Assembly (NCBI GenBank): GCA_013695055.1
Contig: JACDBF010000296.1
Location: forward strand, 1-7,208
Source: Actinomycetota bacterium
GTDB taxonomy: Bacteria > Actinomycetota > CADDZG01 > WHSQ01
Direction: 5' to 3'
DNA length: 7,208 bases
Shown: piece after piece, positions 1-5,499 of the stretch
How positions within the stretch are numbered: position 1 is the stretch's first letter
Layout: every line of letters starts with the position of its first letter
Program-made: the position numbers and the translations under genes
The notes under the pieces: generated by a model
The model's database searches: none
What the model was told of the DNA's origin: nothing
The model's input: only the letters and a program-made list of their open reading frames with translations

Positions 1-1
1 T

Positions 2-397
2 GGCGACATGCTGTTCTTGCACGCGAATTCCTCAAAGCCCCGGCGAGTCCAAGGCTCGTGGGTAACGGAGAAGGAGATCGCCGCCGCAGTCGGGCATACT
101 CGCCGGCAGGCGCAACCGAGCTACGCGAATGGAGTCACGGTCGAGGACCAGGCGACAAGGGCGGGGAGCGGGGTTGCGGGCGACGACGATCTCCTCCAGG
201 AGGCGCTCGACCTGGTGGTTGGTTCGCAGCTAGGGTCGACCTCCATGCTCCAGCGCAAGCTGAAGGTGGGCTTCGCACGGGCCGGGCGACTGATGGACCT
301 TCTCGAGCAACGAGGGGTCGTGGGACCGTCCCAAGGCTCCAAGCCGCGCGCTGTGCTCATGACTCCAGAAGAGCTCGAGGATGCGATGTCGGAGTGA
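2..397 (+). CDS. ftsK: DNA translocase FtsK, C-terminal end (partial)
   Basis: This is the 3' end of a septum-located ATPase that pumps DNA during chromosome segregation and dimer resolution; 131 residues are visible and the 5' part lies off the left edge. Residues 1-30 match the end of the FtsK motor domain (GDMLFL, then SKPRRVQG and the WVTEKEI helix). A low-complexity spacer covers residues 43-60. Residues 61-125 are the winged-helix gamma domain that reads polar KOPS sites on DNA, with the hallmark stretches LVVGSQLGSTSMLQRKLKVG, FARAGRLMDLLE and GVVGPSQGSK. The frame opens at base 2, so the ATG at base 8 is internal and is not the start. The TGA at 395-397 gives a normal C-terminus just after the MTPEEL helix. 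The motor Walker motifs are outside the window. Identity is secure from the gamma domain alone. Confidence 0.96.
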   Translation, partial: GDMLFLHANSSKPRRVQGSWVTEKEIAAAVGHTRRQAQPSYANGVTVEDQATRAGSGVAGDDDLLQEALDLVVGSQLGSTSMLQRKLKVGFARAGRLMDLLEQRGVVGPSQGSKPRAVLMTPEELEDAMSE

Positions 398-460
398 GCG
401 GTCTCAGGGTTCGGAATGAGCTCCTAGGGTAGGGATTCTCCGTAAGTGCCCAAAAGACGC

Positions 461-478
461 GCCCTTATACTGAAGGGC
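461..478. repeat. Inverted repeat over candidate -10 box
   Basis: The 18-base stretch GCCCTTATACTGAAGGGC is an inverted repeat: 6-base arms at 461-466 and 473-478 match perfectly around a 6-base centre. It lies 77 bases before the rodZ-like start and overlaps a TATACT hexamer. It could be an operator for a repressor or a small RNA hairpin. No U-run follows, so it is a poor intrinsic terminator. That the arms pair is seen directly; any function is inference. Confidence 0.4.
466..471 (+). promoter_or_regulatory. Candidate -10 element for the rodZ-rimO-pgsA-cinA operon
   Basis: TATACT is one mismatch from the sigma-70/SigA -10 consensus and stands out in GC-rich DNA. It lies in the only sizeable gap (398-554) of the housekeeping block, 84 bases before the GTG of the rodZ-like gene. 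No good -35 hexamer is visible at the usual 16-18 base spacing; the bases there read TAAGTG. It may be a -35-independent promoter, or a chance match. Confidence 0.35.
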
Positions 479-482
479 TCGG

Positions 483-503
483 ATCGGCGCGATTCAAGCC
501 GAT
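483..503. repeat. Second inverted repeat in the ftsK-rodZ gap
   Basis: ATCGGC at 483-488 pairs with GCCGAT at 498-503 across a 9-base loop, only 4 bases after the preceding inverted repeat ends. If TATACT at 466-471 is a real -10, this hairpin would lie at or near the 5' end of the transcript. It could be a 5'-UTR structure or part of an ftsK transcript end. There is no following T-run, so Rho-independent termination is unlikely. The short stem means chance cannot be excluded. Confidence 0.3.
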
Positions 504-554
504 ACAAAGACGATCCGATACCACCGACCTACGCCCCAAACGAACAGGACCGCA

Positions 555-1346
555 GTGACCGAACCCACCTCCATCGGCTCCTGCCTTCGGGCCGCTCGCC
601 GAAAGCGGCGCTTGAGCATCGAGCGAGTGGCGGAAGACACGAGAATCCGGTCGGACTTCCTCATGCGAATGGAGTCCGACGAGTTCGATTTCCTTGCGCC
701 CGCCTACGTTCGCGGGTTCCTCCGTTCCTACGCGAGCTTTCTGCGGATCGATCCCGATCCCCTAGTCGATGAGTTCGACCGGCGTTTCGGCAGCGCGCGA
801 GCCGACGCCTCTCAGATCGTGGCGCTCGACCGCCGCTCGAGCAAGGTGCCCAGGCAGAGGCGAAAGACCAATAGCTGGGGGATCGCCGCCGCCCTCGCGG
901 CCTCGGTCCTTCTCGCTCTCGGCGCCGTCGGGCTGGCGCAAGGGCCGCCCGACGAGCCGCCCGGGGACGACACGGCGAGCACGCGGTCCGAGACGCCGGC
1001 TGAAGAGCCCACCCCGACCGAGGAGGCGGAGCCCGTCGAGACGGTCTCGCCCTCGCCCTCCCCCTCGCCTTCGGAGACGGCTCTCGCCTTCGCCGACGGC
1101 ATCGACTTGGAGATCGATGCGGGCCGTGCGGATTGCTGGGTGCTGGTGACCGCAGATGGGACCGAGGTCTTCAGCGGCACGATCCCCGTTGGCGAGGCGG
1201 AGAGTTTCACCGCCGACAACTCGATGACGGTGGTGCTCGGAAATGCTTCGGGGATCGATCTGATCGTCAACGGCCAGAACATCGGCTCGCCTGGCGGCAC
1301 GGTCAAGACCATTGAGCTCCCCGACGACGTCAAAGGCGCTCTGTAG
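555..1346 (+). CDS. RodZ-like membrane-anchored HTH protein (HTH_25 / TM / DUF4115)
   Basis: The 263-residue product has the three-part layout of RodZ, the cell-shape protein that links the MreB cytoskeleton to the wall synthesis machinery. Residues 5-78 are a cytoplasmic Cro/CI-type helix-turn-helix of the RodZ class (IGSCLRAARRKRRLSIERVA, then IRSDFLMRMESDEF and YVRGFLRSYASFL). Basic residues 93-104 precede one membrane segment at about 108-128. A Pro/Glu/Thr/Ser-rich linker follows (129-178, including SPSPSPSPS). Residues 182-256 form a beta-rich extracytoplasmic DUF4115 domain (CWVLVTADGTEVFSGTIPVGE, then GIDLIVNGQNIG). The GTG start has AGGA at 546-549, 5 bases upstream, and the HTH begins immediately after it. 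It follows ftsK and heads the rimO-pgsA-cinA run. Assignment to the architecture is strong. Functional equivalence to E. coli RodZ is inferred, since mreB is not in view. Confidence 0.88.
   Translation: MTEPTSIGSCLRAARRKRRLSIERVAEDTRIRSDFLMRMESDEFDFLAPAYVRGFLRSYASFLRIDPDPLVDEFDRRFGSARADASQIVALDRRSSKVPRQRRKTNSWGIAAALAASVLLALGAVGLAQGPPDEPPGDDTASTRSETPAEEPTPTEEAEPVETVSPSPSPSPSETALAFADGIDLEIDAGRADCWVLVTADGTEVFSGTIPVGEAESFTADNSMTVVLGNASGIDLIVNGQNIGSPGGTVKTIELPDDVKGAL
1047..1073 (+). repeat. Ser-Pro repeat tract inside the rodZ-like gene
   Basis: Nine codons read S-P-S-P-S-P-S-P-S (residues 165-173) from a degenerate TCGCCC hexamer repeat. It sits in the extracytoplasmic linker between the membrane segment and DUF4115. 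Such tracts give extended, flexible spacers through the wall and are prone to length change by slippage. The codons are not identical, so slippage here is only a possibility. Confidence 0.6.
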
Positions 1347-1353
1347 AACTGAC

Positions 1354-2724
1354 GTGTCGCGCGTCGCAATAGTCACGCTCGGCTGTCCCAAGAACTCCGT
1401 GGACTCCGAAGGCATCGGCGGTCTCCTGAGCGCCGCCGGCCACGCGGTTACCCTCGACCCTGACGGAGCCGACGTGGTGGTCGTGAACACCTGCGGCTTC
1501 ATCGATCCGGCCCGTCGCGAAACGCTCGAGGAGGTCCTAGACCTTGCCGAGCTGAAGGAAACCGGCCTCAAGGGGCTGGTCTTGACCGGATGTCTGGTGG
1601 CCCGCTCGGCGGCGGATCTCGAAGAAAGCCTTCCCGAGGTGGACGCGCTCGTCGACTTCGCCGCCTATCCCCGCCTGGCGGAGATCGTGGAGGGCGCAGC
1701 CGAAGGCACGCTCTCGCAGACGGTTTTCGGGGATCCGGGAACGCGTTTCGATCCCGCGTGGTGGGACGCTGCGATGGCGGCCGTCCCCCGACTGCGCTTC
1801 GGACGTGCGCCGTGGGCCTATCTCAAGATTGCCGAGGGGTGCGATCGCGGCTGCACTTTCTGCGCGATCCCTCTGATGCGCGGCAAGCTGCGTTCGCGCT
1901 CTGCGGAGACGATCGAGGCGGAGGCGCGTCACCTCGTCGCCCAAGGGGTGTCCGAGCTCTCTTTGGTCAGCCAGGACTCGGTCATGTGGGGGCGAGACAT
2001 CGGCCAGGGCGATCTCGCCTCACTTGTGCGGCGTCTGGAAGGCATCGAAGGTCTGCGAAGGATGCGCCTCATGTACCTGCATCCGCAAGGCGTGACCGAC
2101 GAGCTGATCGACACGATGCTCGGCTCTCAATCGGTCGTGTCCTATTTCGATCTCTCTTTGCAACACATCGTCCCGAAGGTCTTGAGAGGTATGGGTCGCT
2201 GGGGGAGCCGCGCGCGCTTCGAAAGGATCATCGAACGAATCCGCGCAGCCGATCCGCTCGCGGGCATTCGCTCGACGTTCATAGTCGGCTTTCCCGGCGA
2301 ACGCGACGAAGACGCGGCCGAGATGACATCCTTCATCGAAGCGACGGAGCTCGACTGGATCGGCGTCTTCACCTATTCTCGCGAAGAGGGGACTCGTTCA
2401 TCCGCGATGGGCGATCAAATTCCCGAAGAGGTGGCGAGGGAGAGGGCCGCCTCTTTGTCGCAGGCCGCGGAAGCGAGCATGGAGGGGCGCGCTCGTTCCC
2501 TGGCCGGCGAGAGCTTCGAGGTGCTGGCCGAACGCTATGACCGAGCGGACGCGTCCTGGACGGGCCGCTCACAACGAGAAGCTCCCGATATCGACGGGGA
2601 AATACGGTTCACGTCGGACGAGCCTTTGAGCGTGGGCGACTACGTTTCGGTCCTCGTCACCGGCAACACGGGGGCCGATCTGCTCGGCAAGCACGAGCCC
2701 ACGGGCTGTCCTTCGAGAGTCTGA
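1354..2724 (+). CDS. rimO: Ribosomal protein uS12 (Asp) methylthiotransferase RimO
   Basis: This radical-SAM enzyme adds a methylthio group to a conserved aspartate of ribosomal protein S12. It is 456 residues from GTG 1354. The N-terminal UPF0004 domain carries the three ligands of the auxiliary [4Fe-4S] cluster: C11 (LGCPKNSVDSEG), C47 (NTCGFIDPAR) and C80 (TGCLVAR). The radical-SAM cluster motif CxxxCxxC is at C163, C167 and C170 in AYLKIAEGCDRGCTFCAIPL. Residues 265-293 (DLSLQHIVPKVLRGM) and FPGE at 313-316 are typical of the family. A TRAM domain covers about 385-446. The AYLKIAEGCDR wording and the length favour RimO over the tRNA enzyme MiaB. The start lies 7 bases after the rodZ-like stop. 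An in-frame TTG at 1312 would add 14 residues that fit nothing in the family and would overlap rodZ. No clear Shine-Dalgarno is visible, so coupling to rodZ translation is likely. Confidence 0.95.
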   Translation: MSRVAIVTLGCPKNSVDSEGIGGLLSAAGHAVTLDPDGADVVVVNTCGFIDPARRETLEEVLDLAELKETGLKGLVLTGCLVARSAADLEESLPEVDALVDFAAYPRLAEIVEGAAEGTLSQTVFGDPGTRFDPAWWDAAMAAVPRLRFGRAPWAYLKIAEGCDRGCTFCAIPLMRGKLRSRSAETIEAEARHLVAQGVSELSLVSQDSVMWGRDIGQGDLASLVRRLEGIEGLRRMRLMYLHPQGVTDELIDTMLGSQSVVSYFDLSLQHIVPKVLRGMGRWGSRARFERIIERIRAADPLAGIRSTFIVGFPGERDEDAAEMTSFIEATELDWIGVFTYSREEGTRSSAMGDQIPEEVARERAASLSQAAEASMEGRARSLAGESFEVLAERYDRADASWTGRSQREAPDIDGEIRFTSDEPLSVGDYVSVLVTGNTGADLLGKHEPTGCPSRV

Positions 2725-2744
2725 GATATCCGCGGGGACGCGGG

Positions 2745-2750
2745 TACGCT
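2745..2750 (+). promoter_or_regulatory. Possible -10 element for a leaderless pgsA transcript
   Basis: TACGCT (TAnnnT form) ends 8 bases before the pgsA ATG, preceded by GGG. A transcript from here would begin at or next to the start codon, as in the leaderless mRNAs common in actinobacteria. This would also explain why pgsA has no Shine-Dalgarno within 15 bases. No recognisable -35 hexamer is seen. The call rests on position and a weak hexamer only. Confidence 0.22.
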
Positions 2751-2758
2751 CGCGTTCC

Positions 2759-3286
2759 ATGACGGTACCGAATTGGATCACCGCAGCGCGCATCGCGTTC
2801 GTTCCCCTGTTTGTCGTTCTGGCCTATCGGGATACGCGGCCGACGGCCGTCGGCGCGCTCATCGTCTTCTTGGTCGCCTCGTTGTCTGACCTGGCCGACG
2901 GGTACCTGGCCCGCCGCCATGATGCCGAGTCTCGCACCGGTAAGTTTCTCGATCCGCTGGCCGACAAGCTCCTCGTGGGGGCGGCGCTCGTCGTCCTCGT
3001 CGACATGAGGTCGTTTCCTCTGTGGGCCGCTCTCGTCATAGCCGGGCGGGAGATTGCGGTGCAGATATTGCGCACTTCCATGGTGCGCGGGGGCCGGGAT
3101 CTGCCGGCATCGAGAGCCGCGAAGCTGAAGACGGTGCTGCAAATAATCATGGTGTCGGTGTGGCTGCTTCCCATCGGCGACTCGATCGCGCACTACGCGC
3201 TGATGGCGGTAGCGTTGATCGCGACTTTGTGGTCGGGGCTCGAGTACCTGGTGGGAGCAACTCGCCCCAAGGAGGCTGTGCACTGA
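2759..3286 (+). CDS. pgsA: CDP-diacylglycerol--glycerol-3-phosphate 3-phosphatidyltransferase (PGP synthase)
   Basis: This integral membrane enzyme joins CDP-diacylglycerol and glycerol-3-phosphate to make phosphatidylglycerol phosphate, the first committed step toward phosphatidylglycerol and cardiolipin. The 175-residue product opens with PNWITAARI, typical of PgsA. It has the full CDP-alcohol phosphotransferase signature D44-xx-D47-G48-xx-A51-R52, then G61-xxx-D65-xxx-D69. Several hydrophobic segments can be seen, near residues 11-23, 27-43, 70-80, 85-95, 120-138 and 145-160. Basic residues 105-122 match the conserved GGRDLPASRAAKLKT stretch. The length is normal for the family. It lies 34 bases after rimO and overlaps cinA by 4 bases. 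Related phosphatidyl-inositol-phosphate synthases share the signature, but the N-terminal motif and the cinA neighbour favour PgsA. Confidence 0.93.
   Translation: MTVPNWITAARIAFVPLFVVLAYRDTRPTAVGALIVFLVASLSDLADGYLARRHDAESRTGKFLDPLADKLLVGAALVVLVDMRSFPLWAALVIAGREIAVQILRTSMVRGGRDLPASRAAKLKTVLQIIMVSVWLLPIGDSIAHYALMAVALIATLWSGLEYLVGATRPKEAVH
3269..3275 (+). promoter_or_regulatory. Strong Shine-Dalgarno that fixes the cinA start
   Basis: AAGGAGG, a full match to the anti-Shine-Dalgarno, lies inside the last codons of pgsA. It ends 7 bases before CTG 3283, where CinA homology begins. It is the best ribosome binding site in the housekeeping block. The only nearby canonical codon downstream of it, GTG 3278, is in the pgsA frame, so it cannot serve cinA. 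Confidence 0.75.
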
Positions 3287-4512
3287 AGGTCGAGATCGTC
3301 GGCGTCGGAACGGAGCTGTTGCTCGGTCAGATAGCGAACACCAACGCACAGAAAATCTCGCAAGGGCTGGCTGCCATCGGCGTCGATGTCCACTTCCATT
3401 CGGTGGTGGGCGACAACCTGAAACGAATCTCCGATGTTCTGCAGCACGCGCTCGAACGCGCCGACGCCGTCATCGTCACCGGGGGCTTGGGACCGACGCC
3501 GGACGACATCACGAGCGAAGCGATCGCACGCGCCGTGGGTGTGGAGCTGAAGCGTGACGAGCGTCTGGCAGGCGTCATTACAGACATCTTTCGATCCCTC
3601 GGCCGCGCCATGCCCGAGGACAATCTGAAGCAGGCTGATCTGCCCGTGGGTGCGGCGCCGATCGCGCCCGAGGGGACCGCCCCCGGCTTCTGGATCGAGG
3701 CTGCGTCCGGACTCGTGTTCGCCCTTCCGGGCGTGCCGTGGGAGATGGAGGCGATGCTCGCCAAGACCATTCTCCCCCTGCTGGCGAGCCGCATCGGCGC
3801 GGCCACCACGGTCAGTCGCGAGGTCATGGTCGTCGGCGTGGGCGAGTCGCGCACTCACGAGCTGATCAAGGACCTCGTTGCCGCCCAGTCGAATCCGACG
3901 ATCGCCTATCTCGCGGGGCGGGGTCAGGTACGCGTGCGGCTGTCCGCCAAAGCGCCGTCGGAAGCGGACGCCCAGGCGCTCATCGCGCCGCTGGAAGAAG
4001 AGATTCGCCGCCGGCTCGGTTCGGCCGCGCTGCCCGGTACGAGGGGCTCGTTGGCCGACCGCCTCTCGGCCGTGATAGCGAGCCGGGACGTCACGGTTGC
4101 GGTCGCCGAATCGCTCACCGGGGGCCTGATTGCGGCCGAGCTGACAACTGTTCCCGGCGCGAGCGGCTTTTTTCTGGGCTCACTGGTGTGCTATTCGACC
4201 GGATCGAAGGAAACGGTGGCGGGGGTGCCCGCCGAGATCCTTGTGCGCGCCGGGGCGGTGAGCGAGGAGACCGCGGCGGCGCTGGCCGAGGGAGCCGCTC
4301 GCGTCTTCGGCGCAAACGTCGGCATCTCGGCGACGGGAGTTGCGGGGCCCGATCACCAGGAAGGCAAACCCAAAGGGACCATCCATGTGGCCGTAGCCTT
4401 CGAGGGACGCGCGGAGGTGAATTCGGTCACAGGCTATGGAGACAGAGGCAACGTGCGGGCGATGGCCGTGACCGCCGCCCTGGACCTCGCCCGCCGCGTT
4501 CTCGACGCCTGA
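3283..4512 (+). CDS. cinA: CinA-family protein (ADP-ribose pyrophosphatase-like domain plus PncC NMN amidohydrolase domain), CTG start
   Basis: CinA proteins act in pyridine nucleotide salvage. The C-terminal PncC domain deamidates nicotinamide mononucleotide, and the N-terminal COG1058 domain has a MoaB/MogA fold with reported ADP-ribose pyrophosphatase activity. The 409-residue product is the normal length. Residues 2-165 form the MoaB-like domain (VEIVGVGTELLLGQIANTN, GGLGPTPDD at 68-75, PGVPWEMEAM at 149-158). Residues 255-409 form the PncC domain (VAVAESLTGGLIAAELTTVPGAS, then GAVSEETA, then SATGVAGPDHQEGKPKGT). The start is unusual. Homology begins at the CTG, which overlaps the pgsA stop as CTGA and has AAGGAGG 7 bases upstream. 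The nearest in-frame canonical start upstream is GTG 3229; it would add 18 residues that look like frame-shifted pgsA and has no ribosome site at good spacing. In other actinobacteria pgsA and cinA are also adjacent. Confidence 0.93.
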   Translation: MKVEIVGVGTELLLGQIANTNAQKISQGLAAIGVDVHFHSVVGDNLKRISDVLQHALERADAVIVTGGLGPTPDDITSEAIARAVGVELKRDERLAGVITDIFRSLGRAMPEDNLKQADLPVGAAPIAPEGTAPGFWIEAASGLVFALPGVPWEMEAMLAKTILPLLASRIGAATTVSREVMVVGVGESRTHELIKDLVAAQSNPTIAYLAGRGQVRVRLSAKAPSEADAQALIAPLEEEIRRRLGSAALPGTRGSLADRLSAVIASRDVTVAVAESLTGGLIAAELTTVPGASGFFLGSLVCYSTGSKETVAGVPAEILVRAGAVSEETAAALAEGAARVFGANVGISATGVAGPDHQEGKPKGTIHVAVAFEGRAEVNSVTGYGDRGNVRAMAVTAALDLARRVLDA

Positions 4513-5127
4513 ATGCCGGGTACGGCGGCACGCGCCAGACTGTTCGTGGCGGCGTGCGTGCCCAAGGGACACTTGCGGGCACTGGACGACGCCGTCTCGC
4601 CGGTGCGCCCGTCGCTTGCGAACGCTCGCTGGACCGAGACGGCCAATCAACACCTCACCCTCAAGTTCCTCGGGTTCATTCCGCGCGCCGATGTCGATAC
4701 GGTCGCAGAGATCATGGCCGCGGCGGCCCGATCTCACCGAGGCGCGACCGTCTCCCTCGGCCGGCTGGGAGCGTTTCCGAGCTTCCGGCGCGCGCGCGTC
4801 CTGTGGGCGGGAGTGGACGACCCCGATGGAGCTCTCGCCCGCCTTGCGAGCTCGCTCGACCGCGCCTACGCGGCGCGGGGCTGTGCTTCCGAAGAGCGCC
4901 GCCCTTACACGCCCCACCTGACGATCGCCCGCTTCAAAGGATTCGCGCGCCTCGATGCGGGCGCCTTCCCGAAGCTCCCCCGACTCGAGCCCTTTCGGGT
5001 GGAGTCGATGACTCTGTTTGAGAGCGTCTTGCACCCCGCGGGGGCTCGCTACGAGGTCGTGAGCGTGACGCCGCTCGGGGGGCCGGACCCGCCGGTTATC
5101 GATCAGCCGCCGGTGGGGCGAAAATAG
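4513..5127 (+). CDS. thpR: RNA 2',3'-cyclic phosphodiesterase / 2'-5' RNA ligase (2H phosphoesterase)
   Basis: ThpR is a cytoplasmic 2H-family enzyme that opens RNA 2',3'-cyclic phosphates to 2'-phosphates and can ligate 2'-5' ends of tRNA halves. The 204-residue product carries both catalytic HxTx motifs: H47-L-T49-L in NQHLTLKFLG, and H135-L-T137-I followed by R140 in YTPHLTIAR. The opening RLFVAACVP and the near-terminal LFESVLHPAGARYEVV are also typical. The last 15 residues or so are proline-rich and extend past the family core. The ATG directly follows the cinA TGA (TGAATG). No separate ribosome site is visible, so re-initiation after cinA is likely. It is the last clear gene of the housekeeping run. 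Confidence 0.93.
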   Translation: MPGTAARARLFVAACVPKGHLRALDDAVSPVRPSLANARWTETANQHLTLKFLGFIPRADVDTVAEIMAAAARSHRGATVSLGRLGAFPSFRRARVLWAGVDDPDGALARLASSLDRAYAARGCASEERRPYTPHLTIARFKGFARLDAGAFPKLPRLEPFRVESMTLFESVLHPAGARYEVVSVTPLGGPDPPVIDQPPVGRK

Positions 5128-5181
5128 ATAGCCGGCGCGAACCGGTCTAGGTTGCCAGACACCAGGAGGAAAGGGAAGGAT
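5128..5181. other. Spacer after thpR with possible initiation signals
   Basis: This spacer opens the roughly 370-base stretch (5128-5495) that has no recognisable gene. It holds a weak CCGG/CCGG inverted repeat near 5132-5145, a TAGGTT hexamer at 5148-5153 that could be a -10, and AGGAGG at 5164-5169. Together these could start a new transcription unit. No T-run or strong hairpin marks the end of the thpR transcript. Confidence 0.3.
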
Positions 5182-5403
5182 TTGTCGTTAACCCACTCGC
5201 TCACGCCGGGCGGACGCGATATCGAGCTTCGGGTATTCGCCGGGGTTCCGCTGGTCGCCGCCGGGTACCTCTTCATCAGGGATTTACAAGGGGAACGCTC
5301 GCCGCGTCGCCCTCCAGTGACGATGGGGGACATTTTCCACATATTCGTTGATGACAGCCTCGTGTCGATGCCGAGGTCCTCTACTCCGAGCGTGAGGCTC
5401 TAG
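5182..5403 (+). CDS. Unrecognised 73-residue ORF (possibly a gene remnant)
   Basis: I do not recognise this protein. From TTG 5182 it reads 73 residues to TAG 5401-5403. AGGAGG at 5164-5169 lies 12 bases upstream, slightly far, and the same frame is open back to a TTG at 5152. The middle has a short hydrophobic stretch (ELRVFAGVPLVAAGYLFI), then a basic Arg/Pro-rich patch (ERSPRRPPV), then a mixed stretch with DIFHIFVDDSLV. There are no cysteines and no known motif. The same frame continues past the TAG into the 29-residue ORF at 5410. The pair could therefore be one roughly 105-codon gene broken by a nonsense change, or two small ORFs, or noncoding DNA. Base composition is a little less GC-rich than in the flanking genes. 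Confidence 0.25.
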   Translation: MSLTHSLTPGGRDIELRVFAGVPLVAAGYLFIRDLQGERSPRRPPVTMGDIFHIFVDDSLVSMPRSSTPSVRL

Positions 5404-5409
5404 CGAGGG

Positions 5410-5499
5410 ATGCACAAGGTGGGAGTGAAGTACGTCTGCGGCAACCACGCGTCATACAAGCCTCAGATACTCGCGCAGATCGAGTTGATCGCACGATGA
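5410..5499 (+). CDS. 29-residue small ORF overlapping the GNAT gene
   Basis: ATG 5410 opens 29 codons ending at TGA 5497-5499. That TGA overlaps the acetyltransferase ATG in the 4-base ATGA arrangement that usually marks translational coupling. The acetyltransferase has no Shine-Dalgarno of its own, which fits delivery of ribosomes by this ORF. The peptide (MHKVGVKYVCGNHASYKP, then QILAQIELIAR) has one cysteine, two histidines and an amphipathic tail. I recognise no family. GAGG motifs lie at 5394-5397 and 5405-5408, at poor spacing. It may be a leader or coupling peptide, or the tail of a decayed gene, since it shares frame with the ORF ending at 5403. Confidence 0.35.
   Translation: MHKVGVKYVCGNHASYKPQILAQIELIAR

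Noticed and set aside
446..772. Plus-strand frame of 108 codons starting in the ftsK-rodZ gap
   Set aside because: It overlaps the RodZ helix-turn-helix in another frame, has no recognisable motif, and ends in an Arg/Ser-rich run typical of a shadow frame.
1312..1353. TTG 1312 as the rimO start
   Set aside because: It would add 14 residues lying over the end of the rodZ-like gene. RimO homology begins at GTG 1354, just after the rodZ stop.
762..1571. Long minus-strand open frame (269 codons) across rodZ and rimO
   Set aside because: It is Arg- and Gly-rich with no domain, and lies antisense to two well-supported genes. Long empty antisense frames are expected in high-GC DNA.
3022..3282. N-terminal extension of cinA to the GTG at 3022
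   Set aside because: The added 87 residues are only pgsA read in another frame, with no CinA similarity. The ribosome site and the homology both point to 3283.
3738..5021. Plus-strand frame of 427 codons across cinA and thpR
   Set aside because: Arg/Gly-rich shadow frame. The true frames carry complete PncC and HxTx motifs.
5131..5146. CCGG inverted repeat after thpR as a terminator
   Set aside because: The stem is only 4 bases, CCGG is self-complementary by nature, and no T-run follows.
5103..5342. Minus-strand frame of 79 codons after thpR
   Set aside because: No ribosome site before its ATG, it overlaps the thpR 3' end, and no motif is seen. I cannot exclude it, but the evidence is weaker than for the plus-strand small ORFs.
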